The notes beneath the pieces were generated by a model. The model saw only the letters and a program-made list of their open reading frames with translations. It made no database searches and had not been told where the DNA came from. From positions 1 to 54,293 of the forward strand of contig JAEOTW010000279.1 of the NCBI GenBank assembly GCA_016839655.1: a stretch of 54,293 nucleotides of DNA. Reading direction: 5' to 3'. Positions 26,380 through 35,213 of the stretch are shown here, piece by piece (the first letter of the stretch is position 1; the number at the start of each line of letters is the position of its first letter). The position numbers were made by a program, and so were the translations under genes. Source of the stretch: Promethearchaeota archaeon (GTDB lineage: Archaea; Asgardarchaeota; Lokiarchaeia; Sigynarchaeales; SOKP01).

Positions 26380-27915
26380 TTAAGCTAAATCTTTGTTTTG
26401 ATTTAACTTATCGAATTTCTTGTAAATATTTCTGGAATTTATCATTTCATACAAATCATAGGAGAATCTATATAACTTTTCATACCTTTCATGCCGTTCA
26501 TTGTTAGGCATCCATTTTTTATCAACTTTACATAAACTTTCTGCTGCTTTTGCAATATCTGGAAAAATTCCAGCTCCCGAGGCAGCTAAAATTGCAACAC
26601 CTAAAGAAGTTGCTTCTTCTACAATATTTCTAACACATGGTATCCCTAATACATCAGCACAAATTTGATTCCAAAAATCAGAACGAGAACCTCCGCCCGT
26701 TAACATTAATTCTTTTGGTTCAATTCCTAATTCCGTGAAAACTTCAATATTTTTTCGTATCTCATAAGCTACACCCTCAAGGACCGCTCTATAAAGATCC
26801 TTACGTTCATGTCCTAAAGCTAATCCGAATATTATCCCTCTTGCATGTGGATTCCAATGTGGTGCTCCAGAACCAATAAAATGGGGAATTAGAAGCAATC
26901 CCTTTGCTCCAATATTGGATTTTTTTGCTTCAGCTGTTATTAAATCATAAGGATCTTGACCTTCTTGCACCATATTACATTCTGCATGTCCTATTTGATC
27001 TCTAAACCACCTTAATACTGCCCCGCTTGTAAAAATACTCGCCTCTTGCACCCATACACCAGGAACAGCATGACAACTACATAATACACGTTTCATAGGG
27101 TCAAAATTTGGTTGTGATAAATAAGCTAAAATAAAACTTCCTGTTCCTGTTGTGCATTTAATGTCACCTGGAGATACTACTCCAACCCCTAATGCAGCAG
27201 ATTGTTGATCTCCAGCACCCGTTATAACTAAGGTTTTCTTATCAAATAATGTATCTTCAGTTTCAATTTCTCCGATATCTACACCACTTTTCAAGGCATC
27301 TGGCATTTTATCCAAATCTATCTCCAATTGGGATGCTATTTCATCTGAATATTGAAGTCTATTAATATCAAATAGCATTGTTCGAGAAGCATTTGAGAAA
27401 TCAGTGATAAATTTACCTGTTAATTTGTGAATAATAAAATCTGAAACAAGTAGAAATTTATGAGTTTTTTTATAAATTTCTGGTTTCTCATCTTTAAACC
27501 AGAGAATTTTTGTTGCGGAGAAATAGGGATCAATAGTTAATCCTGTAGTTTCATAAATTTTATCTATCCCAATTTTATTTTTAATATATTCAACTTGATC
27601 AATAGTACGCCTATCTTGCCAAACTAATGCATTATGAAGTGGATTGCCTTCTTTATCAACGGGTACAATGGTTTCTCTTTGATTAGTCACTGATAAGCTT
27701 ACAATATCTGCTTTATCAATACCACTCTTTTTAATTGCGTTTTCTATAGTAATTTTAATTGATTTCCACCAAACATCAGCATCTTGCTCTACAAATGATG
27801 GAGAAGGATAATAACTTTGCCATTCTTGATAATCACTAGCGATTATCACACCTGATAAATCAAAAATAAATGTTCTGCATCCTGTAGTTCCTAGATCTAA
27901 TGCTGCAACAAACAT
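26380..27915 (-). CDS. FGGY-family kinase, glycerol-kinase-like
   Basis: A 511-residue kinase. LDLGTTGCRTFIFD (7-20) is the N-terminal phosphate loop, VEQDADVWW and LSVTNQRETIV the glycerol-kinase-type substrate blocks, and VWQDRRT follows. GAGDQQSAALGVG carries the catalytic Asp, KCTTGTGSF the ATP segment and LTGGGSRSDFWNQICADVLG the adenosine motif. These resemble GlpK closely, but the family also includes other polyol and sugar kinases, so glycerol is the most likely rather than the certain substrate. No glycerol facilitator or glycerol-3-phosphate dehydrogenase is adjacent. It is the second FGGY kinase in this window. Confidence 0.85.
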   Translation of the reverse strand: MFVAALDLGTTGCRTFIFDLSGVIIASDYQEWQSYYPSPSFVEQDADVWWKSIKITIENAIKKSGIDKADIVSLSVTNQRETIVPVDKEGNPLHNALVWQDRRTIDQVEYIKNKIGIDKIYETTGLTIDPYFSATKILWFKDEKPEIYKKTHKFLLVSDFIIHKLTGKFITDFSNASRTMLFDINRLQYSDEIASQLEIDLDKMPDALKSGVDIGEIETEDTLFDKKTLVITGAGDQQSAALGVGVVSPGDIKCTTGTGSFILAYLSQPNFDPMKRVLCSCHAVPGVWVQEASIFTSGAVLRWFRDQIGHAECNMVQEGQDPYDLITAEAKKSNIGAKGLLLIPHFIGSGAPHWNPHARGIIFGLALGHERKDLYRAVLEGVAYEIRKNIEVFTELGIEPKELMLTGGGSRSDFWNQICADVLGIPCVRNIVEEATSLGVAILAASGAGIFPDIAKAAESLCKVDKKWMPNNERHERYEKLYRFSYDLYEMINSRNIYKKFDKLNQNKDLA

Positions 27916-28018
27916 AATTGAGATATATTCTTTTATTATAAGTATTAATAATATGATATATATCCCATTATCTAATAAAAATCATTATAAAGATTTTAAA
28001 TAAAAATTTTAGATTTAA

Positions 28019-28687
28019 TTATTTCTTTTGATACCCACAGAAGGGGCATGTAAATTTAAGAAATGCCAAATTTAATCCTTTTATCTGTGTAATTAGCTTA
28101 TTACAGTTTGGACAACGGGGTGAATATTCGGGAAACCATTGTCCTTTAATATTTGGCATCTGTTTAAGTATATTTTGAAATTTAAATTTATCTAAATCAC
28201 TTTTGTTAACTTGTAGTAATTGTTGTTCTTCAGCAATTGATTTCCCTTTTGGTGCTAATACTGTTAAAAACCTCATCATGTTTGGATTATTTAGTAAGGA
28301 CAATATTTTTATTATAGCCTCTTTCTTATATTGAGTAAACAACTTCGCTAATTCTGGAGGTGCTAAAGCAACCAAAATTGCTTTTTCTTCTGTTTTTTGC
28401 ATTAGAAGTTGGTAGATTCTCCTATCAATATCCATCCCCCAAAGTAAATTCCATGGCTCTATCTCATAATCCTCAGAATTAGGACCAATTATTCTTTTTA
28501 TGCTTTCAACCCAAGAGTAATGCTTGTATTTATAGAGATTTGAAAGCATATCATCAAAAAACTCTGGTTCAACCACGGGAAATGTGTTAAAAATATTTTT
28601 CAGGGAAAGTAATTTCACTTCTGTAAGCTCATTTGAATTTAGTGAATCCCAAGGAGTTAATGTATAGATTTTGAAATAATTACTCAT
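28019..28687 (-). CDS. Uncharacterised protein with C-terminal zinc ribbon
   Basis: A 222-residue protein of unknown family. Residues 1-165 are predicted mostly helical (for example LSLKNIFNTFPVVEPEFFDDML and ILVALAPPELAKLFTQYKKEAI). The last 35 residues hold a zinc ribbon of four cysteines: CPNC near 195 and CPFC near 215 separated by a hydrophobic strand. Such ribbons bind zinc and often RNA, DNA or proteins. It is divergent from the nucleotidyltransferase-like gene with 87 nt between starts, so the two may share a control region. Confidence 0.7.
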   Translation of the reverse strand: MSNYFKIYTLTPWDSLNSNELTEVKLLSLKNIFNTFPVVEPEFFDDMLSNLYKYKHYSWVESIKRIIGPNSEDYEIEPWNLLWGMDIDRRIYQLLMQKTEEKAILVALAPPELAKLFTQYKKEAIIKILSLLNNPNMMRFLTVLAPKGKSIAEEQQLLQVNKSDLDKFKFQNILKQMPNIKGQWFPEYSPRCPNCNKLITQIKGLNLAFLKFTCPFCGYQKK

Positions 28688-28774
28688 ATAATATCAATAG
28701 TATTGATGTTTAAATATTATTTTTATATTTTAAATTAATAATTTTTAAAAGTTGCTCTCTATATATATTCTCGT

Positions 28775-29926
28775 ATGACCTCTATTTGGGACACTAAAGC
28801 TGATGCAGTACAAAAAGGAGATAATCTGAGGGATGTATCTCCAATCACTGAAAAAAGCAGAATAGATGAAAATGGATTTACTCATTATGTATTTACTAAG
28901 ATTATGTTTAATAATCCTTGGTACAAAATACCAAATGATGACCTAGAGTTATTTAAAAGGTATTTGGATGGAGGATCAAGAAGTTATCCTTCTGATGGGA
29001 AAATTCCTTGTGATATCGTTGCAAGTGAAGCTAGGAAAGTGTTAAACCATATCACTACTTGTTCTGAAGATTCAAATAATCCATATTGCAATAGTGCTAA
29101 GAAGGCATTAAAAAGTGGAAAAAAAGCAATGGTTCGAGGTACTTTAAAACTATACTTGAGTAAATTTACTTCAAGAGATTGGAGAAGAAAACGCTTTACT
29201 GATGATATTGATTTTTGGTGCTTTGAAGTGGGGGTTTTAGACCATGCATTAAAAGAATGTGGTTGGACTAAAAATAAAGAAACGGGTGAATTTGAAAAAC
29301 AAGTTCAATGGACTAATCCTAATACTGGTGAAACAAGATATGAAGCTCTTTGTGCAGCCAATAATTTAAATCAGCTTCTCGATTTTGGAGCAGGGAGCTA
29401 TCTTGAAGGAACAGGTTTAAAAGAGATATTTAATAAAAAAATAAAAAGAGGTCATGATGTCGATCTAAGTGATATTATGAATGTAGCTCTAAATAATAGG
29501 GATCTTGTAGATAGAACAAAAGAAGAATGGAATGATACTTGGGAGTCTTTTGAAGCAGCAACTAATACAAGGAACTCTAGAATTACTTCGAATCTAATTA
29601 GTTTATGTAGATATTCATTAGGCACTGCTGATTATTTAGAAAGAATTAGTATTGCCATTAATAAATATCATAAGAGAATACTTAATGTAAACGAGTATCA
29701 AATTGAGAGTTTAGAAAAAATATGTAAAATATCAGTTCATTGGATGGAATTTTTAGAAGAAAATGGACCTAATGAAACAAGAAATATGATATACGAATTT
29801 TTACTTGAGCAAATAGAGGAAAAGAAAAATCAAGCAAATAATCTCAGAGAATTTGCACAAAAAGTATTGGAATTACTGAATTTAAAATATAAATATCTCA
29901 AAATTGTATTTGAAATTGAATTTTAA
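28775..29926 (+). CDS. Uncharacterised protein, possibly nucleotidyltransferase-like
   Basis: A 383-residue protein with no family I can name. Around residues 119-160 the pattern MVRGTLKLYL, then KRFTDDIDFWC (140-149) and VLDHALKECGW resembles the G-[GT]-x(3)-LY...R-x-T-x-DID layout of pol-beta-type nucleotidyltransferases of the AbiEii/MenT group, with Asp144 and Asp146 as candidate metal ligands. The rest has a Cys pair (C96, C105), a Gly-rich GETRYEALCAANNLNQLL stretch and a long helical C-terminus ending in a coiled coil-like segment (340-375). The nucleotidyltransferase reading is inference only. It is a single gene, ended by a hairpin at 29972-29995. Confidence 0.6.
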   Translation: MTSIWDTKADAVQKGDNLRDVSPITEKSRIDENGFTHYVFTKIMFNNPWYKIPNDDLELFKRYLDGGSRSYPSDGKIPCDIVASEARKVLNHITTCSEDSNNPYCNSAKKALKSGKKAMVRGTLKLYLSKFTSRDWRRKRFTDDIDFWCFEVGVLDHALKECGWTKNKETGEFEKQVQWTNPNTGETRYEALCAANNLNQLLDFGAGSYLEGTGLKEIFNKKIKRGHDVDLSDIMNVALNNRDLVDRTKEEWNDTWESFEAATNTRNSRITSNLISLCRYSLGTADYLERISIAINKYHKRILNVNEYQIESLEKICKISVHWMEFLEENGPNETRNMIYEFLLEQIEEKKNQANNLREFAQKVLELLNLKYKYLKIVFEIEF

Positions 29927-29943
29927 TCTTTGTCTTTTTAATA

Positions 29944-29974
29944 GATTGTAATATATTCATATATATATACAATC
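29944..29974. repeat. AT-rich inverted repeat overlapping the next hairpin
   Basis: GATTGTA (29944-29950) and TACAATC (29968-29974) are exact inverted copies around an AT-rich loop that can also pair in part. Its right arm shares ATC with the left arm of the 29972-29995 hairpin, so the two structures exclude each other. Confidence 0.4.
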
Positions 29975-29995
29975 GTGAAAGAGGTGTTTCACGAT
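29972..29995. terminator. Nine-base-pair hairpin between convergent genes
   Basis: ATCGTGAAA (29972-29980) and TTTCACGAT (29987-29995) are perfect inverted copies with a six-base loop GAGGTG. It lies between the convergent nucleotidyltransferase-like gene and the MFS gene, where a bidirectional termination or mRNA 3'-end stability element is likely. The loop sequence is identical to a Shine-Dalgarno core, which may be chance. Confidence 0.5.
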
Positions 29996-30069
29996 CTTTA
30001 AAACTAATATTTAATCTAACTTTTTTATTAAATATTTGATTATTAAAAAGAATTATATGTGGAAATCTC

Positions 30070-31338
30070 TCATTCAATAGAGGATATGGTATATTCAAGT
30101 GCTTCTTCCTCAATTGGTACCTGTTCTTCTATGAACAAACTCTTGGTAATTCCATGGAGTAACCAAAACCCTATTGTTGAAGTTAAAGATAAAATTCCAG
30201 CTAAATACCATACCCAATTTGGTCCAATATGCACCATTATTAATCCAGCACCTAAAGCTCCAAACATATTCGGAATCATCCATTGAAAGCCATATACCGC
30301 CATATAACGTCCTCGTTTATCTTCAGTAGCAAAAGACGCAGCAGAACTCTGTCCAGTGGGATAAACAATCATTTCTCCAATTGTAATTATAGCCATAGCA
30401 ATAAAAAACAAGTATGCCTCACTAATAAAACCATACATACCAAAACCGACCATGAGGAAAATTGTTCCAAAAGCCATCATCTTCATCGGAGAATATTTAG
30501 AAATCTTTCTAGTTATCCAAAATTGAAAAAGTACTACCATTGCAGCATTCATACTTAACAATAATCCGAAACCTGATTCGGGAAACCCATGATAATCCCG
30601 TAAGAACACTGCCAGAGTACTATTCATTTGCAAATATACTAAAACTGTTATTGCAGATACCGAAAGAAACACTAAATATTTCCAATCTTTTAAAACATCT
30701 TTATATCCAATAAGGGTCTTTATAACTGTCTCTTCTGATTTACCCTCTTTCAGTTGAGGTTTTGTTTCGGGAATAACATAATATACAATACCCGCAGTAA
30801 CTAGACTACTTACTGCATCTAAAATGAACAATAACATAAAGGATTGAGTTGCTAAAAATCCACCAAGAAGAGGACCAATTACTGCTGAAAGATTAAATGC
30901 AACTCGTAGGATTCCAAATCCTTCTGCCTGTTTTTCTTTTGGAAGTAAATCCGCTACCATTGCTTGTCGTGCAGGGCCTCCAAAATTGCCAACTAAACCC
31001 AAAATCCCCGCAAGTATATAAAAAACATATAAATCATTTACTAAACCTAGCATAATATTTCCAATCCCGCTTATAATTAAACCAAAAAGGATCATTACAC
31101 GACGACCATATTTATCAGCTAATGCTCCTCCAATCACACCTCCAAATATATTTCCTACTGAATTGATTGAGAACAAGTATCCTACTTCAACCATTCCAAC
31201 TCCAAAACGTGAAGTTATATACAGTGAATAGAATGGAAACAATAAGAAGCTTCCCAACATATCAATGAATGTAGCTAAAGTCAGTACTTTAAATGCGTTG
31301 GGATATTCCTTATATAAATTTTTAAATTTAGTAAACAT
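30070..31338 (-). CDS. Major facilitator superfamily transporter
   Basis: A 422-residue membrane transporter with about 12 hydrophobic segments in two halves. GALADKYGRRVM (about 66-77) is the MFS loop 2-3 motif A. The segment NFGGPARQAMVADLLPKEKQ near 130 is typical of the drug/multidrug-efflux-like branch. The C-terminal tail is acidic and short. The substrate cannot be inferred. It is transcribed alone toward the convergent hairpin region at 29.97 kb and away from the secreted hydrolase. Confidence 0.88.
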   Translation of the reverse strand: MFTKFKNLYKEYPNAFKVLTLATFIDMLGSFLLFPFYSLYITSRFGVGMVEVGYLFSINSVGNIFGGVIGGALADKYGRRVMILFGLIISGIGNIMLGLVNDLYVFYILAGILGLVGNFGGPARQAMVADLLPKEKQAEGFGILRVAFNLSAVIGPLLGGFLATQSFMLLFILDAVSSLVTAGIVYYVIPETKPQLKEGKSEETVIKTLIGYKDVLKDWKYLVFLSVSAITVLVYLQMNSTLAVFLRDYHGFPESGFGLLLSMNAAMVVLFQFWITRKISKYSPMKMMAFGTIFLMVGFGMYGFISEAYLFFIAMAIITIGEMIVYPTGQSSAASFATEDKRGRYMAVYGFQWMIPNMFGALGAGLIMVHIGPNWVWYLAGILSLTSTIGFWLLHGITKSLFIEEQVPIEEEALEYTISSIE

Positions 31339-31572
31339 AAGACATTTATTACAAAGTTATAGATATTTATAGATAGAATGTTGATTTCAAAAATACCATA
31401 AAACTGCTATACAACGTTTAAGATAAATAAATTCAAATATTTATAGTTTTTAATGTTGAACTTCAATGGAACTATGAATTTAGTTTTACAAGTAGTTAAA
31501 TTAGGAACAAATCAATATTAATTCTATAAAAAAGAAAAAAAAAGATTTAGAAATGATTTTCTTCAATTTTTA

Positions 31573-32802
31573 TTATTTAAATAAATTAATTACGCCTAAA
31601 CTTGAGTCTAATGGATTCCCTAAACAAAAATAAACATTGTTTTTGTGATCAACGAAAAAAGAACCAACTGTACCTACTTCCATAGGATCCCCTGTAGTAA
31701 ATCTTCTTGTAATTAGAGTATCTGAGTAAATAGAGAATAAGTCGTATATATCTAAATTTCCATCCTGGTTATAAAAGTGGCATAATTCATCGACTCTATT
31801 ATATCGTTGAATATAATTAGTTGGATAAATCATAAACATCTTGAATAAACTATTTTCATAGATATTTGTATCAAAAGTGTAGCCTCCTCTGTTTATTCTC
31901 TCAAATGAATATGAATTTGGAATCGTTTCTATGGTTGCTAGATTTCTTCGTGTTTTAATAATATAATTCCATCCTAACGTGAAATCATTAGAAGTAATTA
32001 TATATTTTGCTTTTCTGATTGTTCTAGTGTTTTCTAATATCGTTCTATAAATAATAGAGAGAGGTTTCCCTGAACATCCACAATTAAATACTTCAATTAA
32101 ATTAACCGAAATTGAAAGCCCCCATTTATTTACTCCACCAAAAGCTAACATACTGCCCATTCTGAATGAAAAAAACTTTTTGCCATTTATTTTTGTATAA
32201 ACTGCTGATACAGTAGGCATCATTAAAAGAGTAAGATCTATGGTTTGCCCTAAGACTGTTTTTTTACTAGTATGAGAACCAATAGCAGTGCACCCACCAG
32301 CAATTAAAGGTGCTTGAGGGTAACCTGTAAGCATTGGAATAATTTTACCGTAATAAATATCCCAGAAGCAATTTTGAACCAATACATCCATAAAATCAAT
32401 GGAGATTTCATAAATCTCTCCCATGAAAGGAACTAATACAACATCAATAGCATCAGCAATTCCTTGCATTTCAAGTACATATTGTTCAGGGATAAATTCA
32501 AGATAATCTAATGCATAATAAATTGCAATATCATAAGAAAGGCCTATTTGCTGAGCTTGAAGCATAATCATAAGTTTCATCCATGCTATTTGAAATGCTA
32601 AATTTTTTCCTTCTAAATATCCAAGAGTATAGTAATTATCTGCTTCTACATACAGATAAGGTTGATTATTAGAAAATCTCCATTCAGCATAATTAAGTTC
32701 AACTTCCTCTGTCTGGCAGGCATTAGCAAATGATATAAATCCCGAACTAAGACTAACCCCCAAAATGAAAAGTAATAATACTGATTTATTTTTTAATTTC
32801 AT
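31573..32802 (-). CDS. Secreted C45-type Ntn hydrolase (acyltransferase/amidase-like)
   Basis: A 409-residue protein with a signal peptide (basic MKLKNK, then VLLLFILGVSLSSGFISF, and an A-N-A cleavage site near 28), so it is exported. GGCTAIGSH (169-177) fits the autocatalytic Gly-Cys site of the C45 family (acyl-CoA:6-aminopenicillanate acyltransferase-like), with Cys171 as the likely nucleophile freed by self-cleavage. LGQTIDL (184-190) and LAFGGVNKWGLSISVNLI match the following conserved strands. Related proteins hydrolyse or transfer acyl groups, and some are phospholipase B-like or bile-acid-hydrolase-like. The substrate is unknown. No gene is clearly co-transcribed. Confidence 0.75.
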   Translation of the reverse strand: MKLKNKSVLLLFILGVSLSSGFISFANACQTEEVELNYAEWRFSNNQPYLYVEADNYYTLGYLEGKNLAFQIAWMKLMIMLQAQQIGLSYDIAIYYALDYLEFIPEQYVLEMQGIADAIDVVLVPFMGEIYEISIDFMDVLVQNCFWDIYYGKIIPMLTGYPQAPLIAGGCTAIGSHTSKKTVLGQTIDLTLLMMPTVSAVYTKINGKKFFSFRMGSMLAFGGVNKWGLSISVNLIEVFNCGCSGKPLSIIYRTILENTRTIRKAKYIITSNDFTLGWNYIIKTRRNLATIETIPNSYSFERINRGGYTFDTNIYENSLFKMFMIYPTNYIQRYNRVDELCHFYNQDGNLDIYDLFSIYSDTLITRRFTTGDPMEVGTVGSFFVDHKNNVYFCLGNPLDSSLGVINLFK

Positions 32803-32906
32803 AATTATTATCCCTCATTAAAATGGTTTGTTGCAATATTTCTTAAAAAAGAGATTTAAAACCCATGTTTTCTTCTACATTCAGTTTAGAATAATTCTAT
32901 CAAAAT

Positions 32907-33167
32907 TTATTCCAAAATTTTAATTTTTAAATAATCGACAGTAATACTATGCTTTGTCTCAATAATATCTCCAATTACCAAAACCTTTTTATCTAAAAAC
33001 TTACGTAATGCAGGGTCTTCCTCCCACATATGAGTTTTTTTCCTAACCAGTACTTCTGACCATCTTTTTTCATAATCATCCAATGGTCTAATGTAATATT
33101 CTGGTCCTTCTGAACGTGTTCCCTTTCCCCTTATAATAGCAAAGAGGATTCCTCTTATTTCATTCAT
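32907..33167 (-). CDS. Small conserved-looking protein of unknown function
   Basis: An 86-residue protein made mostly of predicted beta strands (GILFAIIRGKG, VLVIGDIIET, SITVDYLKIKIL) around a basic/acidic helix. No cysteine pairs or catalytic motif. It begins 27 nt after the phosphofructokinase gene on the same strand and may be co-transcribed with it. The composition and codon use look like neighbouring genes, which supports it being real. I do not recognise the family. Confidence 0.6.
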   Translation of the reverse strand: MNEIRGILFAIIRGKGTRSEGPEYYIRPLDDYEKRWSEVLVRKKTHMWEEDPALRKFLDKKVLVIGDIIETKHSITVDYLKIKILE

Positions 33168-33194
33168 GAATAATTAAAAAATAAATTAAAATAA

Positions 33195-34349
33195 TTATTT
33201 CTGTTTCGATAAATACCGGATTTTTACCAATAAATCTCGAAGCTCCATTTTATCGTTATCTGGGGTAAGATATTTTTTTCCGACGCCTTCTGATAATGGA
33301 ACTGTTTTAATTTTATTTCCCTGGAGGGAAACCATATTGCCGAACTTTCCTTCCAAAACAAGTTTCATTGCTGCTAAGCCGAATCTCAATCCCAATATCC
33401 TATCAAAGGAATTAGGGGTTCCAGCACGCATAGTATGACCAAGAACTACACTTCTACATTCAAAATCTACTCCATTTTTCTGGAATTCTTGTTTCAAGTC
33501 ATCTCGCTGATTTAACTCTTCAACTATTATTTGAGATATATTCAATTTTACTAATAATGGGTTACCAAATGTATCTTTAGGCAAATTATCAATTGTTTCT
33601 TTAGATATTGTTTTAAAATCGCGTTCTAAAGATTCTAAATTTGGATACGCACCTTCTGATGTAGCGATTATATGATATTTGTAACCTGCATTAACTCTAT
33701 TTTTTAAAACATCAATAATATCCTTCTTTAAATCAAATGGAGTTTCTGGAATTAAAATTATGTCAGCACCAGCAGATATTCCACTATACATGGTTAAAAA
33801 ACCAGCATCTCTTCCCATAACTTCAACAACAAATACTCTTTGATGAGATCGTGCTGTAGTAGTTAGATTGTCAAGAGTATTGGAAGCTAATTGTACAGCG
33901 CTCCAAAAGCCAAAAGTGTAATGTGTCCCAGCTAGATCGTTATCTATCGTTTTCGGACATCCTACCACTTTTGCATTAGCATGTTTAAACATGGTATCAG
34001 CCACACCTAATGTATCGTCGCCACCTATTGCGATTAGAGCATCAACACCTAAATCTTCAAATTTTTTTGCCAAATCTTTAGCCTTTTCTTCTTTGGAACT
34101 TACACCTTTAAAGGGGTTTGTTCTACTAGTAAATAGGATTGTCCCACCAACAGTATGTAAATCATCATGTTCAGATATATCGAGTGGAATTGTTAAATTT
34201 TCCATAAATCCTTTCCAACCTTTCAGAATTCCAATACATTCAATTCCCGCATCATAAGCTTTAAGCATGATACCATAAAGGACAGAATTTAAACCAGGAC
34301 AGTCTCCACCTCCTGTTAAAATTCCAATCTTTTTTATTTGATTTTCCAA
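33195..34349 (-). CDS. pfkA: 6-phosphofructokinase, PPi-dependent signature
   Basis: A 384-residue PfkA-family enzyme that phosphorylates fructose 6-phosphate. ILTGGGDCPGLNS (10-22) is the N-terminal phosphate loop, GGDDT (109-113) and PKTIDND (132-138) the phosphoryl-donor and catalytic motifs, EVMGRDAG (176-183) the fructose-6-phosphate loop, and GHTMRAG the C-terminal block. ATP enzymes normally have GGDGS and PGTIDND; Asp111 after GGD and Lys133 are the classic signs of pyrophosphate dependence, so a reversible PPi-linked enzyme is predicted. This differs from the ADP-dependent PFK of many Euryarchaeota and would sit in a PPi-saving glycolysis. Confidence 0.93.
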   Translation of the reverse strand: MENQIKKIGILTGGGDCPGLNSVLYGIMLKAYDAGIECIGILKGWKGFMENLTIPLDISEHDDLHTVGGTILFTSRTNPFKGVSSKEEKAKDLAKKFEDLGVDALIAIGGDDTLGVADTMFKHANAKVVGCPKTIDNDLAGTHYTFGFWSAVQLASNTLDNLTTTARSHQRVFVVEVMGRDAGFLTMYSGISAGADIILIPETPFDLKKDIIDVLKNRVNAGYKYHIIATSEGAYPNLESLERDFKTISKETIDNLPKDTFGNPLLVKLNISQIIVEELNQRDDLKQEFQKNGVDFECRSVVLGHTMRAGTPNSFDRILGLRFGLAAMKLVLEGKFGNMVSLQGNKIKTVPLSEGVGKKYLTPDNDKMELRDLLVKIRYLSKQK

Positions 34350-34421
34350 TTCATTTTACACCTTTAATCTCGTGGATTAATAATTTATTATTAAGAATTA
34401 TAATTATTTTATATTTTAGAT

Positions 34422-34991
34422 TTAATTAGAATTAGTTTTCTCAATTTTCCTAAATTTATATTTTAACTTATCTTGAGGAACTATATAACTACCTCCCTGC
34501 GTATCAGTAATCTTTAAAGTGAAATTTAGCTTACCATTTATTGCTTGTTTTAAATTGTGTGAAAGTTCCTCAATTTCATTTTTTTCTGGATCTTTTTCAT
34601 CAAGATTATTTCTATAAATTGATACTGCATTTTCAAATCTAAAGAGAATGCCTTGTACGTTTGTATAATAAAAATCAGCTCTTGGACCTGGTTCGACAAC
34701 TAATTCTAATTCTGGAATTTCTAGTTTACCTGCAGGAGAACGATATATTTTAGATTTAAGGTCCTCTTCGTTTGTAATCTGTAATGTCATTATTCCAGGG
34801 TCCATATTGGTAGTCAAAGGAATTATATCATTTTTATGAAAATTACATGAATTACATTCAAATTTTAATATAAGCATTTTATCTCCATCAGGAAGATCAT
34901 AAATACTTCTGATAATGTCAATAATTCCCTTTTGACATGAAGGACATTTAAAAGAATAAATTTTTTCATTATTTCTTTTCTTATCAGGCAT
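34422..34991 (-). CDS. ZPR1-type zinc finger protein
   Basis: A 189-residue protein with the ZPR1 layout. CPSC (15-18) and CNSC (46-49) form a zinc finger separated by the DIIRSIYDLPDGDKMLILKF strand pair. It is followed by a beta domain in which YRSPAGKLEIPELELVVEPG matches the ZPR1 homology block. Eukaryotic ZPR1 is a chaperone for eEF1A, and archaeal relatives carry a single finger plus the beta domain. It is transcribed alone, upstream of PFK and divergent from the POR operon with about 220 nt between starts. Confidence 0.85.
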   Translation of the reverse strand: MPDKKRNNEKIYSFKCPSCQKGIIDIIRSIYDLPDGDKMLILKFECNSCNFHKNDIIPLTTNMDPGIMTLQITNEEDLKSKIYRSPAGKLEIPELELVVEPGPRADFYYTNVQGILFRFENAVSIYRNNLDEKDPEKNEIEELSHNLKQAINGKLNFTLKITDTQGGSYIVPQDKLKYKFRKIEKTNSN

Positions 34992-35131
34992 ATTAAAGTT
35001 TCTTAAAGTATATTAATTTAAATTTAAATGATTTTCTTATATTTTATCTCTTAATCAATGTAAAATGATAGTTTTCTTGATACAAATTAATTGTTATAAC
35101 AATTATTATTATAAATTCTATATTATTGTTG

Positions 35132-35203
35132 TATATTGCAGTTAATTATGTAAAATTAATATTCATTGTGCCTTTATTGGACATATTGCAATTATGCAAA
35201 TAT
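35132..35203. promoter_or_regulatory. Repeated ATATTGCA/ATTATG motifs before the POR operon
   Basis: ATATTGCA occurs at 35133-35140 and again at 35183-35190, exactly 50 bp apart (about five helical turns). Each copy is followed by ATTATG and then T/C-AAA. The right copy also forms an imperfect palindrome with TGCAAATAT (35195-35203). The position, 10-80 nt before the first POR gene, suits an operator for a dimeric regulator. This is inference from the pattern only. Confidence 0.4.
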
Positions 35204-35213
35204 ACAAATTTAG

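Noticed and set aside
30283..30558. Open frame on the plus strand inside the MFS gene
   Set aside because: Antisense to a well-supported transporter and rich in Ser/His/Lys, as expected from a reverse reading of membrane segments.
31339..31572. Intergenic region upstream of the MFS gene examined for a hidden gene or RNA
   Set aside because: Stops in all frames and no tRNA-like or riboswitch-like structure seen; it probably just holds the MFS promoter and the end of the hydrolase transcript.
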